DNA of 47,680 nt from Balneolales bacterium (GTDB lineage: Bacteria > Bacteroidota > Rhodothermia > Balneolales > Natronogracilivirgulaceae), in the NCBI GenBank assembly GCA_007133995.1, contig SLLP01000081.1, forward strand, positions 1-47,680. The letters are read 5' to 3'. Below are positions 35,171-43,304 of this stretch, piece by piece. Below the pieces are notes generated by a model. It had not been told where the DNA came from. It saw only the letters and a list, made by a program, of their open reading frames with translations, and did not search any database. How positions within the stretch are numbered: the stretch's first letter is position 1; every line of letters begins with the position of its first letter. Position numbers and translations under genes: made by a program.

Positions 35171-37783
35171 ATGAAGCACATCTACTTTATCGTTATAATA
35201 GTACTTTTTCTTCTGATCTGTCCGGCATGGATACAAGCCGCAGATAACAGTGACATCGCAATTGAGGAGTGGCTGCAGCTGGGACCGATGCACCAGAACA
35301 ATCCGGTTTACCATGATGTGCCGGGCATAGACGGGAGTACATGGGATGTGGAGCAATTGTTGGATTCCGATCTGGCCATGTATTCTGATTGGAATCCCAA
35401 AGAGGGGACACCGGTGATATGGTCTCGGAATCAGCGACTGACATGGAGTCGTGGAACTGCCGATGACGACGGCAGCCTGTTTCTGCCGGGAGCCACAGAT
35501 CATTACCATGATGTGGTCTGGGTTGCAGTATGGCTGGAAGCGGACCGGTTTCTGACCACATCCATCACGCTGAAAAGCCGTGGCATGATCCGCGCCTTTT
35601 TCAACGGCAAATCCATAGCTGCAAAGAAAACCACCGAGACCGGAGATGATGATAGTCCGGGCGAATTGAATCATCAACTGGATATGAAGCGTGGCAAACA
35701 TCTGATTTTGGTAAAGCTGATTCATCCCGCCGGTTCCAAAATCAGTGACTGGTCACTTCATGCTACTCTGGATGCCGGTGAGCATTCCGGATCACTTTTC
35801 AGCGGGATTGACCCTGCGAGATCTGTTATGCTGCGTGATCTGTCCAATGCCCCTCGACCAGCCGGAGTGTCAATAAGTCCGGATGGCGACCTGGCAGCCG
35901 TACACGTGCGCCGCGACCTGCCTCCGGACGGAACTACCGAGACACACATCGACATTCGAAAAGTCTCAGATGGATCACTATTCCGCCGGTACGCCGGTGG
36001 AATGACCATAACGGGCATGCGTTGGGTACCGGACGGGCGACGCTTCAGCTACACTACTTCTGGTAACAATGGCACTGATTTGTGGGTTGTGGATCTGGAT
36101 ACGGGCTATAAAAAACGGATTCTGAAGGGTATGGAAGAGTTTGCAGGTTATCGTTGGTCACCGGATGCCTCATATGTCATATACAGTATTCGTGAGCGTC
36201 ACGAACCGGGCGAAAACGGAGTGGTTCGTTATCACGGGTTGCAAGACAGAAGACCCGGATACCACACACGATCATTCCTTTATCAGCTATCATTACCTAA
36301 TGGCACTAAACGAAGGTTGACAGCCGGACTGCTGTCTACATCCCTGAGCAGTATCCATCCATCCGGACGTGAAATCCTTTTCCTGCGCAGACATGAGAAT
36401 TACGACGAACGCCCCTATGGGAAGGTTGAATATGTGATACTGGATCTGGAGACAATGGATACGGATTCGCTGTTTATGCTCAATTTTGGAGGAAGTGCAC
36501 AGTTTTCACCTGATGGAAACCGGATTATGATATCCGGTGGCCCGAATGAATTTGACGGGCTGGGTGTCAATGTTCCGGATACCCTTACAGCCAATGGCTA
36601 TGATACCCAGTTGTATCTCTACGACCGTCAAAATGGCGACGTAGAACCTGTTACAAAAGATTTTGATCCCTCTGTTTCAAGTTCCCACTGGGATGAAACC
36701 GGAAGGTATATCTACATCGTTGCCACGGAAGGAGCATACGAGGTGATCTACCGTTACGATACCCGAACCCGGCGATTCCGTAAATATGAAACTGGTCCGG
36801 ATGTCGCAGGCAGACTCAATGTTGCTCAAAACAGATCTGTGGGAGTCTTTACCGGATCGGGTGCATCTGATCCGCCAAAGGCCTGGGTCATTGATTTCAC
36901 CCGGCGCAATCCGGAGGCCAGGCTGCTTTATAACCCCGGCGCTGAAGCTTACAGCAACATTCGGTTTGGTGAGGTCAGGCCATGGACCTTTACCAATGAT
37001 TTCGGCGATGAGATTGACGGCCATGTTTACTATCCTCCCGATTTTGAAGATAGCGGTGAGTATCCTGTCATTGTGTATTATTACGGGGGTACCTCTCCTG
37101 TCTCACGTTCTTTTGCGGGTCGTTATCCCAAAGAACTGTACGCTTCAAAAGGCTATCTGGTGTATGTATTGCAGCCGAGCGGAGCAACAGGATTTGGCCA
37201 GGAGTTTTCGGCACGACATGTCAACGACTGGGGCAAGATTGCAGGAGATGAGATCATCAAAGGTGTCGGGAGGTTTCTGGATGATCATCCTTACGCCAAC
37301 CGCGAGCGTGTCGGGGCGATCGGTGCCTCCTATGGCGGATTCATGACCATGTATCTGCTTACGCAGACCGATATTTTTGCTGCGGCAGTATCTCATGCGG
37401 GCATCAGCAATCTCGCCAGTTATTGGGGAGAAGGGTTCTGGGGCTACCAATACAGCGGAGTGGCTACAGCCGGCAGCTACCCCTGGAACCGTCAGGATAT
37501 CTACGTGGATCATAGTCCCGTTTTCATGGCTGACCGCATCCATACCCCCCTGCTCCTTGTTACCGGAATGTCGGATACCAATGTTCCGCCCGGGGAAAGC
37601 CTTCAGATGTTTACAGCGCTGAAATTACTTGGCAGAGAGGTTGCCTTTGTGGCGGTTGATGACCAGGATCACCATATTGTGAATTATAGCAAGTATATAC
37701 AGTGGAAAGATGCTATATTGTCATGGTTTGACAAATGGTTGAAGGATGAGCCGTATTGGTGGGAGAGCACGCATGGCTCATGA
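35171..37783 (+). CDS. Secreted S9 family peptidase (prolyl oligopeptidase-like)
   Basis: Exported serine peptidase of 870 residues. A signal peptide (about 1-20, ending AWIQAA) is followed by a region with a sugar-binding-like beta domain, a propeller with repeated SPDG/SPDA motifs (about 230-560), and a C-terminal alpha/beta-hydrolase domain. The catalytic triad is Ser720 in GASYGG, Asp802 in GMSDTNVP and His834 or 835 in DQDHHIV. I start at ATG 35171 rather than a longer upstream start at 34925, which overlaps the exonuclease and lacks a signal. Likely periplasmic or surface-located peptide scavenging; exact substrate unknown. Confidence 0.9.
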   Translation: MKHIYFIVIIVLFLLICPAWIQAADNSDIAIEEWLQLGPMHQNNPVYHDVPGIDGSTWDVEQLLDSDLAMYSDWNPKEGTPVIWSRNQRLTWSRGTADDDGSLFLPGATDHYHDVVWVAVWLEADRFLTTSITLKSRGMIRAFFNGKSIAAKKTTETGDDDSPGELNHQLDMKRGKHLILVKLIHPAGSKISDWSLHATLDAGEHSGSLFSGIDPARSVMLRDLSNAPRPAGVSISPDGDLAAVHVRRDLPPDGTTETHIDIRKVSDGSLFRRYAGGMTITGMRWVPDGRRFSYTTSGNNGTDLWVVDLDTGYKKRILKGMEEFAGYRWSPDASYVIYSIRERHEPGENGVVRYHGLQDRRPGYHTRSFLYQLSLPNGTKRRLTAGLLSTSLSSIHPSGREILFLRRHENYDERPYGKVEYVILDLETMDTDSLFMLNFGGSAQFSPDGNRIMISGGPNEFDGLGVNVPDTLTANGYDTQLYLYDRQNGDVEPVTKDFDPSVSSSHWDETGRYIYIVATEGAYEVIYRYDTRTRRFRKYETGPDVAGRLNVAQNRSVGVFTGSGASDPPKAWVIDFTRRNPEARLLYNPGAEAYSNIRFGEVRPWTFTNDFGDEIDGHVYYPPDFEDSGEYPVIVYYYGGTSPVSRSFAGRYPKELYASKGYLVYVLQPSGATGFGQEFSARHVNDWGKIAGDEIIKGVGRFLDDHPYANRERVGAIGASYGGFMTMYLLTQTDIFAAAVSHAGISNLASYWGEGFWGYQYSGVATAGSYPWNRQDIYVDHSPVFMADRIHTPLLLVTGMSDTNVPPGESLQMFTALKLLGREVAFVAVDDQDHHIVNYSKYIQWKDAILSWFDKWLKDEPYWWESTHGS

Positions 37784-37890
37784 TAACTGCACATACTGAA
37801 GGTGATGAGCGCGGATCAGACGACCCGTGGTGGTAATTACTTGATCCGTTGATTTATCAGAATTTAAAACTATCCGAAAAACTAGCTGCT

Positions 37891-39081
37891 ATGAAAAAAA
37901 CGATTTTTACTACTCTCTTGATGGTCTTATTTATCATTTCAAAGACTAAGGCGCAGGACGATCCATCGCATTGGAGCGTTGATCTGATGAGTGGCATCAC
38001 AACCGGATCGTTCACTTTCAACTCAAAGACTACGGCTCAGGGAGCTATCAATGTCCGCTACTCAATGAATCCTGTCGCCTCGTTTCACGGAGATATGGGG
38101 TTTGGTCAGTTTCGCTCCGGGGGTTCCATGCAGGGACCCTATGGATTTGAGAATGACTATTTTACCATAGGGGTTGGTACCCGGATGAATATTCTCCGCA
38201 TGCTTTCCGGTCCGAATTCGGTCACCGACAGATTCGGTGTTTATGCCTCAACCGGAATTGGATTAATGAGGGGTAATTTGAATGTCAGCAACACCCAGGC
38301 ACCCGGTTACAGGAGCAGAGACAGTAGGGTCAACGCGGTAGTTTTCCGCATTGCCACAGGTGCAAGTTACCGGATCAATCGAAGAGTGGATTTCTTTGTG
38401 CAGGCCCAGTTCAACCATTCCGACAGTGATTTCCTTGATGGTTATGAACGTATCGACGGTGGCAGCACGGGTCGATTTACCGGTGGCGATTCCTTTGTCA
38501 ACACCAGTGCCGGCATCACACTCAAGTTCGGCCGCAGTCATACAAGACATACCGACTGGTACCAAAGGGATCATCACTCGGTGCCGATGTCACAATCGCT
38601 TCACGCTGATCTGGCCAGCATGCAGGCACGTCTGGAGCAGAAAGAGCGGAGGCAGGAGCAGCTTGGAGAGCGAATTCAGTCGTTGAATCAGACGCTCAAT
38701 GAGTTCAGTCATCTGATCAACACCGCACATGAAGACCAGTTTGAACGTTACGAAAACCAGTTGGAAAGTATGCAAAACCGGCTTGATCTGATGCAGTCCG
38801 ACATCAACGACATTACGGATACAGCGGAAATACGCCGCGATGAGACCAGGGAAAGCCGATTCTTTGTCGTTGCTGCGGTATTCAGCAGTATGGAAAGAGC
38901 CGAAAGCGCATTGCGTCAGATCGAAAACGCGGGATTCGATCAGGCAAGCATCGAAAAAGACCGCAGGAGAAATTACTATCTTGTAAATTACAGTGGTCAT
39001 CCGACGCGGGAAGAAGCACTGCAGGAAATGCAAAAAATACGAGCGGAGACCAATCCTGAGTCATGGGTCTATGTTAAATGA
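37891..39081 (+). CDS. Outer-membrane barrel / coiled-coil / SPOR protein, copy 1
   Basis: 396 residues with a signal peptide (ends near KTKAQD), an eight-stranded-like barrel domain (about 25-230; repeated aromatic-ended strands such as NDYFTIGVGTRMNILRM), a charged coiled coil (about 240-320, QARLEQKERRQEQLGERIQ), and a C-terminal SPOR domain (about 325-396, RFFVVAAVFSSMERAESALRQ). SPOR domains bind denuded peptidoglycan glycan strands, so the protein probably ties the outer membrane to the wall. An ATG-less extension from a TTG at 37849 is rejected because the signal peptide starts at 37891. A paralogue follows in tandem 13 bases later. Confidence 0.8.
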   Translation: MKKTIFTTLLMVLFIISKTKAQDDPSHWSVDLMSGITTGSFTFNSKTTAQGAINVRYSMNPVASFHGDMGFGQFRSGGSMQGPYGFENDYFTIGVGTRMNILRMLSGPNSVTDRFGVYASTGIGLMRGNLNVSNTQAPGYRSRDSRVNAVVFRIATGASYRINRRVDFFVQAQFNHSDSDFLDGYERIDGGSTGRFTGGDSFVNTSAGITLKFGRSHTRHTDWYQRDHHSVPMSQSLHADLASMQARLEQKERRQEQLGERIQSLNQTLNEFSHLINTAHEDQFERYENQLESMQNRLDLMQSDINDITDTAEIRRDETRESRFFVVAAVFSSMERAESALRQIENAGFDQASIEKDRRRNYYLVNYSGHPTREEALQEMQKIRAETNPESWVYVK

Positions 39082-39094
39082 AACTGATGATTAG

Positions 39095-40303
39095 ATGAAG
39101 CATTTTGTCATATTCGCATCAACCTTAATGCTTTTGATCTTACTGTCTGTATCCGGAGTGTGGGCTGAAGAACAACCTGGCCGTTGGAACCTGGATTTAA
39201 AAGGTGGAGTAACATCCGGGCATTTCACTTTTGACTCCCGGATTACAGGGCAGGGAGGGTTTAATCTGCGGTACTCCATGAGCCCGATGATTTCATTTTA
39301 CGGCACTTTTGAAGCCGGGCAATTCAGCGCATCCGATGAGATCATGAATCAAACCGGTTTTACCAATGACTACTTCATCACCGGCCTCGGAACAAGGGTA
39401 AACGTGCTTCGAATGTTCTCGGGCTCATCGCGAGCAACCGAGAGATTTGCAATGTACACCACGGCAGGCATTAATCTGCTGAGGTCGGATGTGAGAGTAA
39501 ACAACCTGAATTACCCGGGTTATGCTGCCAAAAATTACACTGGTATGGCAATGATTCTGCGGGCCGGTATCGGAGCAGCATTTCGCGTCAGCAACCGGAT
39601 CGATCTCTTTCTTCAGACCGAGCTCAATCATTCAGACAGTGACCTTCTTGACGGCTACGAGCGTATTCCCGGCAGCGGTATGAATACCGGCTGGATAAGT
39701 GGCGGAGACTCGTTCGTCAACACCAGTGTCGGCATCTCCCTGAAGTTGGGGGGAACCGGTGTTCGTCATACCGACTGGCATGATGGTGATTACCGGTCCG
39801 GAACTGCCTCCTCACCGGCATTGGAGGCCGAGATCTCCAGAATGAAAGCCGAGCTTGAACGTAGCGACCGGATCAAACAGCAGTTTGCAGAGCGGCTTCA
39901 GTCGCTAAATCAAACGCTTAACGAATTCAATCACCTGTTTACCACTACGTACCAGGATCAACTGGCATCACATGACAGACAGCTTCAAAACCTGCAGGAC
40001 CGCATGGACATGATACAATCAGAATCGGATGAACCATCTACAACCACTGTTGTGCAGGATCAGGATACAGCTGAGAATCGATTTTTCATAGTGGCAGGCG
40101 TGTTTCGCAATCGGGATAACGCAGAACGGTTGCGGGAGCAGCTACTGGCGGAAGGCTTTGTCCGGGCCGCCATTAGAACCGACACAGAACGTGATCTGCA
40201 TGTAGTGGTGTACAGCAGTCATCCTACACGTGAACAGGCAGATACAGAGCTTTCACGAATACGAATCGAGGTTAATCCGGATTCATGGATATTTGTGAGA
40301 TAG
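39095..40303 (+). CDS. Outer-membrane barrel / coiled-coil / SPOR protein, copy 2
   Basis: 402 residues with the same order as the preceding gene: signal peptide (SVSGVWAEE), barrel (shared strand motifs such as TNDYFITGLGTRVNVLRMFSG and DLLDGYERI), coiled coil ending QSLNQTLNEFNHLF, then SPOR (RFFIVAGVFRNRDNAERLREQL). The two copies share an obvious ancestor and the same QSLNQTLNEF signature in the coil, but the sequences have clearly diverged. It starts 13 bases after copy 1 and is probably co-transcribed. It ends 18 bases from the convergent lipoate ligase stop. Confidence 0.8.
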   Translation: MKHFVIFASTLMLLILLSVSGVWAEEQPGRWNLDLKGGVTSGHFTFDSRITGQGGFNLRYSMSPMISFYGTFEAGQFSASDEIMNQTGFTNDYFITGLGTRVNVLRMFSGSSRATERFAMYTTAGINLLRSDVRVNNLNYPGYAAKNYTGMAMILRAGIGAAFRVSNRIDLFLQTELNHSDSDLLDGYERIPGSGMNTGWISGGDSFVNTSVGISLKLGGTGVRHTDWHDGDYRSGTASSPALEAEISRMKAELERSDRIKQQFAERLQSLNQTLNEFNHLFTTTYQDQLASHDRQLQNLQDRMDMIQSESDEPSTTTVVQDQDTAENRFFIVAGVFRNRDNAERLREQLLAEGFVRAAIRTDTERDLHVVVYSSHPTREQADTELSRIRIEVNPDSWIFVR

Positions 40304-40321
40304 GAGTTTCAGATCGATCAA

Positions 40322-41449
40322 TCACTCATCAGCACCGTATAACAGATCGGCAATTCCAGTCATGAATCTTTCATCCGCTTTCATTTGGGAAGAATCTGCT
40401 TCCGGGTTACCGTTTTCCAATGCATTGCGAATAATATCCGGATCATAGCGCAAGCCGGTCAACTGGTCACAGATCCTTTGAAGAAAATATCTTCCGGACT
40501 CAATATCCATAGATGAGAGTTCAGTAACGTTGGGGATGGATCTGACTGCGTGACTATGTATGATTTCGCCGGGGGATCCGGCAGCATTGTCCGATTGGGC
40601 AGCATCGAGATGCAGCTTTTCAATGATCCCCTTTTTCACTTCCAGGTTGAGCATAACTACCATGCCATTCAGAATGCGTGAGCGTGTTATGCGAAACCGT
40701 GGAGATCGTCCTACGTTCCACTGCCATGTGCGGTATCGGGAATTACGAATTTCGCGGATGCGATCCCGGTCATTTATGCTCAGCGTATACCGGGAATCTG
40801 CGCGGTCATGATCATCCGGAATCAATCCGTGCAATAAACGGTCCCGAAATGCAATGATATCCATTGGTTCAGTCAGGAAACCAGTGATATTGGCAACGTC
40901 ACTGCGGACCGATTTGTGACTTTTTGACCTAATCTGCTTCATTGGAACCGAAAGGATCCGTTCGATTTCTTCCAGCTTTGAGTTGAAGAGTAGCGTGCCG
41001 TGACTCATCATGCGACCTCTACTTGAAAACTGTGCGCTTCCCGATATTTTTTTTCCGTCAGCCAGGATATCGTTTCGGTCGTTCATCTCTGCCGGCACTC
41101 CAAGCGAGCGAAGAATGCGCACCACCGGTGCATTAAAAAAGCGGAAATTGTGCAGACGTGACTGCTCATAGTACGTGATAAAGCTGAAATTGAGATTACC
41201 GGGATCGTGGTAAACCGTACCTCCACCCGACAACCGGCGGAGCACCTGTATACCGTTTTTCCTGGCATAGAAGTCATCGATCTCTTCCAGGATATTCTGG
41301 TTTCGTCCCACAATCACTGACGGTTCATTTCTATAGAGCATCAGGTAGTCGTTTTTCGGATCCATGAAGCGAAGCACATACTCCTCTATGGCCAGATTGG
41401 TAGCCGGATCGGTGATGTCTTTGTTATCTATGAAAACCAGCGATTTCAA
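40322..41449 (-). CDS. lplA: Lipoate-protein ligase A family
   Basis: Joins lipoate to the lysine of E2 and GcvH domains via a lipoyl-AMP intermediate. The family core is present: RRLSGGGTVYHD (glycine-rich loop, about residues 71-82), DILADGKKISGSAQ with the lysine of the active site, and the C-terminal accessory domain from about residue 240. The 375 residues are slightly longer than E. coli LplA (338); the excess is in the C-terminal part. No lipoamide-dependent complex genes are next to it. It converges on the second SPOR gene. Confidence 0.9.
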   Translation of the reverse strand: MKSLVFIDNKDITDPATNLAIEEYVLRFMDPKNDYLMLYRNEPSVIVGRNQNILEEIDDFYARKNGIQVLRRLSGGGTVYHDPGNLNFSFITYYEQSRLHNFRFFNAPVVRILRSLGVPAEMNDRNDILADGKKISGSAQFSSRGRMMSHGTLLFNSKLEEIERILSVPMKQIRSKSHKSVRSDVANITGFLTEPMDIIAFRDRLLHGLIPDDHDRADSRYTLSINDRDRIREIRNSRYRTWQWNVGRSPRFRITRSRILNGMVVMLNLEVKKGIIEKLHLDAAQSDNAAGSPGEIIHSHAVRSIPNVTELSSMDIESGRYFLQRICDQLTGLRYDPDIIRNALENGNPEADSSQMKADERFMTGIADLLYGADE

Positions 41450-41561
41450 TTAAGTGAGATCCGTTAATACAGCTTGTCTTGCAACAATAAGATAATGATT
41501 CCATACCACTCAAGTCATATTGCCGAAGTGATTTTCTGAGTGTGGATGCGTACCTTTCAGA

Positions 41562-41738
41562 ATGTTTGGAACCAAAGACAAAATGCGTGAATGCCCTTCT
41601 TGCGCTCTGGAATCTTCGAGAGAAGAGGAAGTTTGCCCATACTGCGGCTATGAGTTTCCGCCGGAGCAAAAAGGCAACATGATTATGGCCTGGCTGTTTG
41701 TCCTGCTGATTATATTGTGGCTTGTAACCCGGTGGTAG
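41562..41738 (+). CDS. Small zinc-ribbon membrane protein, 58 residues
   Basis: Complete frame from ATG to TAG. Residues 11-28 form a zinc ribbon with CPSC and CPYCGYE knuckles; residues about 41-56 are one membrane helix (MAWLFVLLIILWLV). Small double-knuckle proteins with a single helix are common in this lineage and are usually named only by their zinc ribbon. The end overlaps the tail of the M20 peptidase gene on the other strand by 29 bases. Function unknown. Confidence 0.75.
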   Translation: MFGTKDKMRECPSCALESSREEEVCPYCGYEFPPEQKGNMIMAWLFVLLIILWLVTRW

Positions 41739-43206
41739 TGTTTTCGATCAGCCGGATGTAAAAAGCGATCATTTCCGCGTAGTTATCTATTCCAATCCGC
41801 TCGTTTGTTCCATGAATCCGGCCACGATCATCAGGTCTTGCGCGGATTGGCCGGAATCGAAGCAGGTTATCGGTCACTTCTGTAAAATGGCGGGAGTCCG
41901 TTGCTGCAAGGAACATGGCCGGTGCAACGGGAATGTCAGGGAAAATTTCATGGATTGTTTGTTTCATGTCCAGATATGCCAACGATGACGTTGAACTTAC
42001 AGACGATGGTTCACGCGCTCCTTCAAGCACACGCACCTCTATTTTTTCGTTATCAATGGTTTCCTGAACGTAATACAGCACCTCACGAACGCTGTCATTG
42101 GGATGTATCCGGAAGTTGATGATGGTCTGCGCCGTCTGCGGTAGTATATTCTCTTTGATGCCTGCGTGGAACATGGTTGGAGCTATGGTGGTCCTGAGGG
42201 CGGCGTTGGTATGAGGTATGTATCCCAGTCGCTCCTCAATGACCCCGCCAAACAACCAGAGATTGGATAGTCCCATGCGATAAATGAAAGGCAGGTCGGG
42301 TAAGAGCGGTTGAAAAGTTTCCCTTATAAGTCCCGCAAATCTACCTTCCATTGGCTGCTGTTTGAGATTGGTGATGGCGGCACTCAGCGCACCAATGGTG
42401 GTTTCTCTTGGCGGCATGGAGGAGTGGCCTCCTTCCTTATTCACTTCCAGCTCCAGGCTAATATAACCTTTCTCTGCAACTCCTATCATGGCAATGGGAT
42501 GTTCGAGACCTTCAAGAATTTTTTCAGCAATTGGCATTCCTTCGTCGGTTAAAAACGCTATGTCAATTTCCCTTTTGAGCATGAGGTCTGCAACTTTTCG
42601 TGCTCCCTGGCGCCCGCCCACCTCTTCGTCGTGGTTCAGAGCGATATAGACGGTTCGTTCCGGCTGAAAACCGCGCTCAAGAAGATAGGAAATTGCCTCC
42701 ATATAGGACATTATGCCGCTTTTGTCATCAATAGCCCCCCGACCCCAGACAAATCCGTCAGCTATTGTACCTTCGAACGGGGGGTAACTCCAGTCTTCGA
42801 ACGTGCCCGGTTCCACGGGAACCACATCATAATGTCCCTGCATCATGGCCGCGGACAGATTTGGCCGGGATCCCTCCCATTTGAAGAGAATCGTATAGTT
42901 ATTGACTATCTCAAGCTCCAGTTCTTCGTGAATCAACGGGTAAGAGTCCCGAATAAAATCAATAAATGCGTCAAATTCATGCCGGTACTGTTCGCGGTTA
43001 TCCTGCGTGGAAATGGTGCGGAATTGCAGGGCATGAGACAGTCTCTGAACGGCATCCTCTTGTGGTATATCGGTGTAGCTTATATGCTCTGTATCGGGGA
43101 TATCATAGCCGGCACTTACAGTGCGCATTAGAATAACTGCTGCTACCAGACTTATCACAAGCAAAACTGCAAGCAGTCCCGTTATAGCTGCTCTTTTTAC
43201 TCTCAT
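41710..43206 (-). CDS. M20 family peptidase (PM20D1/CPS1-like)
   Basis: Zinc-dependent carboxypeptidase or aminoacylase of the M20 family. Metal and catalytic elements are visible: MQGHYDVVPVEPG, WGRGAIDDKSGIMS with the bridging Asp, NHDEEVGG with the catalytic Glu, and a late ATDSRHFTEV histidine. The N terminus has one hydrophobic helix (about residues 11-28), so the enzyme is membrane-anchored or secreted. I begin at ATG 43206 because the 25 residues upstream are not signal-like. Layout and the GTFEDWSYPPFEG loop resemble PM20D1/CPS1 more than classical ArgE. Substrate not determinable. It ends overlapping the small zinc-ribbon gene. Confidence 0.88.
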   Translation of the reverse strand: MRVKRAAITGLLAVLLVISLVAAVILMRTVSAGYDIPDTEHISYTDIPQEDAVQRLSHALQFRTISTQDNREQYRHEFDAFIDFIRDSYPLIHEELELEIVNNYTILFKWEGSRPNLSAAMMQGHYDVVPVEPGTFEDWSYPPFEGTIADGFVWGRGAIDDKSGIMSYMEAISYLLERGFQPERTVYIALNHDEEVGGRQGARKVADLMLKREIDIAFLTDEGMPIAEKILEGLEHPIAMIGVAEKGYISLELEVNKEGGHSSMPPRETTIGALSAAITNLKQQPMEGRFAGLIRETFQPLLPDLPFIYRMGLSNLWLFGGVIEERLGYIPHTNAALRTTIAPTMFHAGIKENILPQTAQTIINFRIHPNDSVREVLYYVQETIDNEKIEVRVLEGAREPSSVSSTSSLAYLDMKQTIHEIFPDIPVAPAMFLAATDSRHFTEVTDNLLRFRPIRARPDDRGRIHGTNERIGIDNYAEMIAFYIRLIENTTTGLQATI

Positions 43207-43304
43207 AATAGCTTCTGTTCGTTCAAGATTGGAGAAAACCGGGGCAACAGATTGATCCCGTGAAGTGACAAACCAAATCACTTGAACCGGCGTTTTCTAC
43301 ATCA

